Assembly: GCA_034509735.1 (NCBI GenBank)
Contig: JACGWO010000012.1
Span: forward strand, 4,402,001 to 4,466,000
Direction: 5' to 3'
From: Sesamum alatum
Taxonomy: Eukaryota > Streptophyta > Magnoliopsida > Lamiales > Pedaliaceae
Length of the DNA: 64,000 bases
Part shown: positions 57,990-64,000 of the stretch, piece after piece
Numbering within the stretch: the stretch's first letter is position 1
Layout of the letters: the number at the start of each line of letters is the position of its first letter
The notes under the pieces: model-generated
Databases searched by the model: none
What the model was told of the DNA's origin: nothing
What the model saw: the letters and a program-made list of their open reading frames with translations, nothing else
Position numbers and translations under genes: made by a program

Positions 57990-58514
57990 CTCATTTAAAT
58001 ACATGTGAAAATTAAAAAGACTTTTGATGCATAATTAAAAAATATATTTCAAATTTTAATAATTAAATAATAAAATATAATAAAGAAATATTATTTCTTA
58101 TTTTTGGATTTTTGAAAATATTTGAGTTTTAATTAATTACTTAATTAAATGCGTGTTTTGAACTTCTACTTCATATAAATATAGAAATAAAATATTCCAC
58201 AAATTAATTTAAATTTAACCAATTGTATTTCAATAAATAATTCAGAGGTACTTTTATTTTTTGTAATCGTTCAGACGTTATAATATAAAATTGTAAATAA
58301 CTTAAAAGAGGATACCCATAATAGTCTTTTTACATTTAATCATACTTTATAATTCTTTCAACCAAACAACATATTATATTATCACATTGGATATCCTACA
58401 CACAATACATCAAACCAAACAACATATAATGTAAGATGAGATTAATTATCATTCATTTTCCCATCCCACCCAATCCCATCAGGCCTAATCCAATCACACG
58501 AACCAAACAAGCCC
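57731..58514. mobile_element. MITE inserted in Gypsy pol, 784 bp, TSD CCA
   Basis: Ends GGCCCCGTTTGGTTCGTGTG and, inverted, GGGCTTGTTTGGTTCGTGTG. A 3-bp duplication CCA lies at 57728-57730 and 58515-58517. Removing the element and one CCA restores the codons for DAKYYLGSTKSK. The GGGC..GTTTGG end resembles PIF/Harbinger-related MITEs, though the TSD is not TTA. Internal AT-rich DNA and a (CT)n microsatellite (about 57948-57992); no gene. Confidence 0.85.
57948..57992 (+). repeat. (CT)n microsatellite
   Basis: A run of CT dinucleotides interrupted once by TT, inside the MITE. Confidence 0.95.
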
Positions 58515-58517
58515 CCA

Positions 58518-59074
58518 AGGTAGTATTTGGCATCAGCGAAATGAGACTCAGCTTCTGTGAATGGTTTATCGTCAACGAGCACTTTCTTTACAATACCGTC
58601 TCATGAGTACTTGAAGCATTGGTGCCAAGTAGAAGGAACAACGCCATTTTCATGTAGCCAAGGTCGACCAAGGAGCATGTTGTATGACGTCTTGGCATCT
58701 ATGACATGGAACAAAGCGGTTGATGACATATCCTCCATCAACAAGTTCATCTGTATGACGCCGAGAGCCCTTTGTCCTCCTTGGTTGAAGCCTTGGATCA
58801 TCAAACGACTACTTGTTAGTTCGTCCATGGAAATCCCTAATTCCTTCATTGTGCGTAACGGCAGAATATTGACCGCAAAACCTCCATCAATTAGTATGCG
58901 CTTGACTTTTTGCTCACGTACATAACAAGTTACGAACAATGGTCTATTATTCGGTTTAGAGCCAAGTAGTAGATCTTCATCAGTAAAGGTCATTGATGAC
59001 ATGCATTCCTCATCAGAGATCTTTGTGTTGGAGATACAATCCTCTCTAAAAGGAGTTTCTTCCGCATGCGCCAT
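58518..59074 (-). pseudogene. Gypsy retropepsin-type protease
   Basis: The catalytic region reads [18 protein letters not shown]: Asp-Gly-Gly in place of D-S/T-G, as in some Tat elements, with Phe where Ser is usual. [19 protein letters not shown] is the flap and second signature. A stop follows FKYS, and [20 protein letters not shown] continues in the next frame up to the MITE at 58514. It would cleave the Gag-Pol polyprotein. Confidence 0.85.
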
Positions 59075-60710
59075 GTTCGATGAAGCTTTTCCTCGAGTTT
59101 GACCGTATTCTGCGTCACGACGTCAAATGATCCGAATGTGATAGTGATCAGGTTTGAAGCCGTATTATCTTCTTCGAGCGAGATCTTTCTTTGGTGGGCT
59201 AGTTGCATGACCTTGTCTTTGAATATGAAGCAGTCATGGATTGGATGTCCCACTAGTCGATGGTATTTGCAATACTTCGGGTCATCAATTCTTCCTGCCT
59301 CTTCAGGTCGTTTCATTTCAGGAAGTTCAATGAGATTCGCATTGAGAAGGTCATCAAAGATTCCGGAGACATCCGAGTCAAGGAAAGGATACTGCTTTGT
59401 CCGCATCTCTCTTAGAGTCATTTTTCTTTGCCTTCTTTCTTGGGGGACTTCTTTCTTCTCGCCACTCACATCGCTTGACTTTCCTCGCAACTTGAAAGGG
59501 ATTATGTTCACTGCCATGGATTCTTTGGCCGAAGGTTTGGAAGAAGGCTTGCCCCCTCTCCTGGTTTCTTGCTTTTCTTTAAACTCACGGGACTCTTGGA
59601 TAGGTGGTCCCTCAGCTCCACTTGCAGCCATGCTTAGTTCCATGTCATGGGATCGAGTAGCTAGTTCTTCGAATGTTCTAGGTTGGATCCCTTGCAGTAT
59701 GTATTGGAGACCCCAATGCATTCCTTGGATGTACATTTCGATTGTAGAAGTCTCGGACAATCTATCCTTACAATTGAGACTCAAATTTCTCCAACGGTTG
59801 ATATAGTCAATGACCGGCTCTTCCTTCCATTGGTGCGAGTTTGTGAGCTTGATCATACTGACTGTCCTTCTGGTGCTGTAAAAGCGGTTGAGAAACTTTT
59901 GCTCCAGTTACCCCAACTATCAATTGAGTTGGCTTCCAAATCAATGTACCAGTCAAATGCATTCCCTTTCAAAGATCGGACGAATTGCTTCACGAGATGA
60001 TCTCCGTAAGTCCCCGCATTGTTGCATGATTCGATGACGTGAGCCACATGTTGCTTTGGATTGCCCTTGCTATCGAACTGTTGAAATTTTGGAGGTTGAT
60101 AGCCAATTGACATCTTCAAATTATCAATTCTTTGCCTGTAGGGCTTCGTGTAAGTCATAGACGACTTAGAGCCTCCATCGAGTTTGTCTTTGATAGTCCC
60201 CATGATGAACTTTTTTAGTTGGTCGACGGGAATCAACCCCTCTGAGGAAACTTGCAACTCTTGTGTTGATGACTTCTCCCTCTCATTTGGTTGTTGCTTT
60301 TGGGATGTTTCAGCTTCGTCGTAACTTGTTTCCCGGCCACATGACTGGCGTCAGTATTGTCAATCTTGTTCATTAGTTTGTTGATTTGAGAGTCTTGCTG
60401 CTGAACATACTTTGCTAGACCCTCTATGGCCCTTGTCAAGCTTGCAATTTGTTCCTCCAAGGTTGTCGTATTTGTCACCATGACGGGAGCAACGCTTGAT
60501 GTCGAGCGAGGAGTAGACGAAGATGAGTCATCCTTCATGTCTCCATCATCTTCATTATTCTTTTTGAGATGGAGTAGGCTTTTCTCAACTTCATGGAAAG
60601 TCATCTCAGGGTATGTTTGTAACTTCTTTGACATACTTTTGGTGATGACTCCAACTGTGATTTGAACTTGAAGCAGCAACTTTGAGCGCCGGAATCTTGT
60701 TGGTGGCCAT
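58990..60710 (-). pseudogene. Gypsy gag
   Basis: The probable start is ATG at 60710, 69 bases after the 5' LTR, MATNKIPALKV. A shift leads into VQITVGVITKSMSKKLQ, the N-terminus typical of Tat-type gag. Further parts: a Ser/Thr-rich linker and coiled coil (LEEQIASLTRAIEGLAKYVQ); YQPPKFQQFDSKGNPKQHVA, VRSLKGNAFDWYIDLEANSI (retrotransposon gag core); [20 protein letters not shown]; and a C-terminal CHCC-like [19 protein letters not shown]. It is spread over three frames with frameshifts near 60690, 60245 and 59855. Confidence 0.88.
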
Positions 60711-60753
60711 TGCGAAACTTCAAAACTTTGATGAAGAGATGAGAGGTAGAGAT

Positions 60754-60778
60754 GGTTCCACTGGGCGTGTCAGAAATT
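60754..60778 (-). other. Gypsy primer-binding region (candidate)
   Basis: In element orientation, AATTTCTGACACGCCCAGTG follows the 5' LTR end TTACA. By position it should contain the primer-binding site; the tRNA could not be assigned. Confidence 0.45.
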
Positions 60779-61647
60779 TGTAACGCAAATTTCGTGTTTC
60801 TAAATTTATTGAAACAAGAAAAATATTAAAATGATTTTGAATTTAATCAAATGTCTTGTGGGTGCGAAATCTCTAATTTAAACCTCTGATTCTTCACAAT
60901 CTTCAATTTTCGGCAACTTCGAAGGAGGAACTTGACGTTTTAATCTTCTTCGATGTTGACTTGGATCTTCAATAACGTTAATTGGGGGGTCTTTTAACTT
61001 ATTCCCGAATTAAACGCTATAATTTTGGAAGACTTGACTTGAGCTTTTTGTATTTCTTGGTGGAATTGAAGCTTTGATCTTCCGCCAAGGTGGATTTGTG
61101 CTTTGATAACGTTAATCCGCGGATCCTTTGACTTGTTCTCGAATTAAACGTCGGATTTGGACGATTTCCGCGATGAACGCCTTGAATTTTGCTTGAACGT
61201 CGTGGATTCTCCTTGACTTGTGCTTGAGAGGATTTTGAAGCTTTTTGAATGCTCTCTTGCTTGTGCTTTTAATTGTGTGTGTCCTCAATTGTGTAGAGAA
61301 CCCCTATTTATAGTTGTAGGGTAGAAAACTTTCCCATATTTACTTGATGAAATGGCGTGATTTGATTGGCCCTTCGTCATTTGCTTCCATATTTGCAAGA
61401 TGCGATTTTATTTTCATATTGACTTGCACTTGCTTGATTTGGAATATTTGATCCACTTGCCAAAAATATGAAAGACACTTGGCATCATTTGATTGGCCAA
61501 AAAATAAATATTAATATCAATTAATTAACTATTTACTTTAGGAATTAAATTTAATTAAAATTCTCAGAATATAAATAAAAATTGATATTTAATATATTAT
61601 TTTCCACGTGGCGCAATTTTATTAGGCACAAATTTAATTTGTCTACA
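60779..61647 (-). repeat. Gypsy element 5' LTR (869 bp)
   Basis: In element orientation starts TGTAGACAAATTAAATT and ends GAAATTTGCGTTACA. TATA box TATAAATA (61312-61305) is followed by GGGG. It differs from the 3' LTR by scattered substitutions and a segment of about 30 bp (near 61250-61285) absent from the 3' copy. Confidence 0.92.
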
Positions 61648-61652
61648 AACAC

Positions 61653-62390
61653 GTGTAAACAACTATATTTTTATTTGAATTATTATTTCAAAAATTAAAA
61701 ATTAAAAATGAAAATATAAACAAACGGACTGTAAACTTGGCAACTTTTTTAGTTACATATATGTACTTTTAAATGATTGAAGATGGGTTGTAACTTGGCC
61801 CGATCTTATAACTTCGTCTGTCAAGTAACTATTTACAACTATATCGTGAATTTCAATTATCAATAATTAATATTTTAATAAATAATTATTATTATAGTAA
61901 ACTAATAATAATTATTAAAGTAAATTAATTATTCAAATATTAATGGGATTCGAACTCATGAACAATAAATTATGGAGTCTCAATTTCGTTAACTAATTAT
62001 GCTTGACGGTCCGTCAATTAACTATCATCCTCCTTAATTGACAAGTATCTGAAATTCTATTATTTCACTTTTTCTTTCTTGATTTATGTTGTCTTTCTAT
62101 AAAGTACAAAACAACTTATTATTAAAGTACATAATGTAAATACTAAATAATCAAATAAATAATTAGTAAACTTGCAATATTACATATGAATAATTCGTAA
62201 GTATTGATTTAAAATCTACTATAAATTTCTATTTTGTTTGGAAAAGTCATTTAAAAAAGTATAGGCATTAAAATGAAATTTTAGAATAATATGGTGCTTA
62301 ACTAAGCTGATTCAGAACATCTTATAAACTCACAAATCTTATAAAATAATTTTTGGATCTTATATGTTGTTATATGTTACTTAAAAAATA
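61653..62390. other. AT-rich intergenic DNA
   Basis: No gene or element end recognised. Contains TAATAATTATTAAAGTAAAT-like simple repeats near 61870-61930. Confidence 0.4.
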
Positions 62391-62671
62391 GGGATAATTA
62401 CATTTGCACCCCATAATCTATGATCTGTTTAGACAAATCACCTCTGCCTTTTGAATAATTACACAAACACTTACTAGAAATGTAAGCATTATTTACACAA
62501 ACCACCCATATTTTTTAGAAAATTACACTTACACCCCTCAAAAGTATCGATATTATTACACAAATTATCCCTATCTTTTGACTATCAAGGGTAGTTTATG
62601 TAATTATGCAAAAAGTAGGGATGGTTTGTGTAAATAAACTATAGGTTAGGAGGTGTAAATATAATTATCCC
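62391..62671. mobile_element. Mutator-type MITE, divergent family member, copy 3 (281 bp)
   Basis: Starts GGGATAATTACATTTGCACC and ends with the inverse (GTGTAAATATAATTATCCC). The 9-bp flanks TAAAAAATA (62382-62390) and TAAAAGATA (62672-62680) match at 8 of 9. The end is related to GGGTAAATTACA of copies 1 and 2. Confidence 0.85.
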
Positions 62672-63600
62672 TAAAAGATAAGCTCTTCAAATGTTTAGAT
62701 AAAATAAATTTGCGGAACTTATAAGATGTGCGTAACAACAATTTTGTCATTAATATGATCAATTGAAGATGTTTGTTAAGACACAAACGTAATTTTGGAG
62801 TCCCTTATTTCTTCTAAATGAATTTATAAGTTCCTAACATCTTATTTTCTGATTTTACAAACTTCACTTTTGAAAAATTTACCAAACACTTCTCAAAATA
62901 TTACGAGCTCTCAAACAACTTATAAAATATTTTAAAAAGTTTATAAGCTCACATGAAACACCTTGTGAGCCACATCTCAAAAAATTAACGATTTTTTTAC
63001 TAAATATATTTTGAACGCAAATAAGTAGCATATAATAGTGAAAAGCTTGGAGGCCCTGAGCAAAATATGTATAATTTGGGTCTATAAAATTGGGCCTTAT
63101 TTATCAAAAGTGTAAGAAGCAAAATTCCACAATGATCAACTCTTAACAAAAACTTGCTTATAATTTCGTAATATCTTATTTTCCAATCTTACAATCTCAT
63201 TTTCCGAAAAAACTTACTAAATACTTTGATATATTTTTTTTTATCCTAAAGATACACAAATTTATTTAGAAAAAAACTTAGTAATATAATTTAAATTTCA
63301 CTTTTGATATCTAATAATACTTTTTATTTTTTTTATAACCATTGATGAATTTTTTGTGAATTTTGAATTATTTATTAGTTACTCATTCTATTATTAGATT
63401 TAAATTATTTATAATATTTATTTATTTATTTTTAAAGAACATAAGCATATTTGCTTTATAACAACTTCTTTTGAATTTTATTTTGCCACTTAATGAAATT
63501 ATATTTTTCATTTAAATTTAGATATGTGTACCATTTTTTTACATTTATCCAAAAGATTCACCTATTCTTCTACATAATTAGTTAGTAAATTAAATCAAAT
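62672..63600. other. AT-rich DNA with dispersed degenerate repeats
   Basis: Related modules around CTTATTTTCTGATTTTACAA, TTTGAAAAATTTACCAAACA and similar occur near 62835-62895, 63170-63225 and 63715-63780. No coding region. Confidence 0.5.
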
Positions 63601-63620
63601 TTATTTTTATTAAAAATACA

Positions 63621-63655
63621 ATACTCCCGTGCTTTGACACGAGTTATTAACTAGT
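63621..63655 (+). mobile_element. Helitron-like 3' terminus
   Basis: CTCCCGTGCTTTGACACGAG can form a short hairpin (CCCGTG with CACGAG, 5 of 6 pairs). It lies about 10 bases before a terminal CTAGT (63651-63655) that is followed by T. A GC-rich hairpin, CTRRT end and following T are the classic Helitron 3' signature. The matching 5' TC terminus was not found and no Rep/helicase gene is present, so this would be a non-autonomous or truncated copy. Confidence 0.55.
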
Positions 63656-64000
63656 TCATTAAATAAGTTGAAAACTCTTTATTTTTTTGCAAATGAGCTT
63701 ATAAGGTCCCGACATCGTATAATTTTGATCTTACAATCTCATGTTTTGAAAGATTTACCAAACATTTTACAAAATTTTATAAGTTTTTTTTCTTTTTTAA
63801 CATCTTAAATAACCTCCTAGTTAAAGTTAATTTAAATTACATAAAAAATTTCTAATTCACTCTTATGTTAGTACAACATGAGAAATGGACAAGTCATGTC
63901 AATCTTAGTACTTCAATAACTGTTCAAATTGATGTCCTCCCACAATGTTTGAGCTTCAACTCAAAATATATGCTTATAATTGCAATACACCAAATTCTAA
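63656..64000. other. AT-rich intergenic DNA at the right edge
   Basis: Contains the third copy of the TTTACCAAACATTTTAC-type module (63715-63790). No gene seen. Confidence 0.4.

Larger units (their letters stand above)
47629..61647 (-). mobile_element. Gypsy (Ty3, Tat clade) LTR retrotransposon with antisense PMD gene, 14.0 kb
   Basis: LTRs lie at 60779-61647 (5') and 47629-48468 (3'), with the 5-bp duplication AACAC at 47624-47628 and 61648-61652. Internal order on the minus strand: gag, protease, reverse transcriptase, RNase H, a second RNase H domain, integrase, then a non-coding stretch with an antisense plant-mobile-domain gene. A second RNase H (aRNH) and antisense extra ORFs before the 3' LTR are traits of the Tat/Ogre/Retand clade. 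The LTRs differ at roughly 4-5% of sites plus small indels by my hand comparison, so it is older than Copia-1. A MITE (57731-58514) is nested in it. Confidence 0.95.

Noticed and set aside
59099..60000. Long plus-strand frames opposite gag.
   Set aside because: Shadows of the gag coding sequence on the minus strand.

Overview
The window is nuclear DNA of a flowering plant, probably a eudicot. It is AT-rich, shows GT-AG introns, and holds plant transposable-element (TE) families: CACTA TNP2/Ptta, PIF/Harbinger with Myb/SANT partners, Tat-type Gypsy and Copia. One ordinary host gene is present, the small-subunit ribosomal protein SA (uS2) gene RPSA (38613-41355, minus strand). It has five exons that join without a break into a 297-residue protein. 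Almost everything else is nested TEs. I saw no CRISPR array, no bacterial-type operon and no RNA gene.

Layout. (1) 1-25665: a decayed hAT transposase gene (minus strand) is split by a 24.2-kb CACTA element, CACTA-1, at 345-24519 (TSD CAT). A 427-bp Mutator-type MITE also sits in it (24704-25130, 9-bp TSD). CACTA-1 has itself received an 11.3-kb PIF/Harbinger element at 467-11757 (TSD TTA) carrying a transposase and four Myb/SANT-like genes, one of them split by a hAT-type MITE. It has also received a second CACTA on the minus strand, with its right end at 24096. (2) 26171-29448: a LINE-1-like element cut inside its reverse transcriptase and joined to a long inverted-repeat element (29449-30609). 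(3) 30918-35970: a young Copia element with 308-bp LTRs that differ at two positions and a TSD of ATATA. It is followed by a 1.54-kb foldback element with a perfect 9-bp TSD. (4) 38.6-41.6 kb: RPSA, with a hAT-type MITE in intron 1 and telo-box and site II promoter motifs. A Mutator-type MITE lies about 300 bp upstream of the ATG. (5) 42116-47480: a second, older Copia element whose 3' LTR carries an internal deletion. (6) 47629-61647: a 14.0-kb Tat-clade Gypsy element on the minus strand (TSD AACAC) with dual RNase H domains. Between integrase and the 3' LTR it carries an antisense, intron-containing plant mobile domain (PMD) gene. A 784-bp MITE interrupts it after the protease. (7) 61653-64000: AT-rich DNA with a third Mutator-type MITE, a Helitron-like 3' terminus and degenerate repeats.

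How the parts relate. RPSA is the only gene expected to serve the host. The transposon genes are mostly decayed. The best preserved are Myb/SANT gene 4 in the Harbinger element (176 residues, no stop seen), the gag of Copia-2 (347 residues) and a 350-residue stretch of TNP2 in CACTA-2. The two strongest candidates for unusual biology are the Harbinger element with four Myb/SANT-like genes and the Gypsy element with an antisense PMD gene. All family names come from my own reading of motifs; no database search was run.
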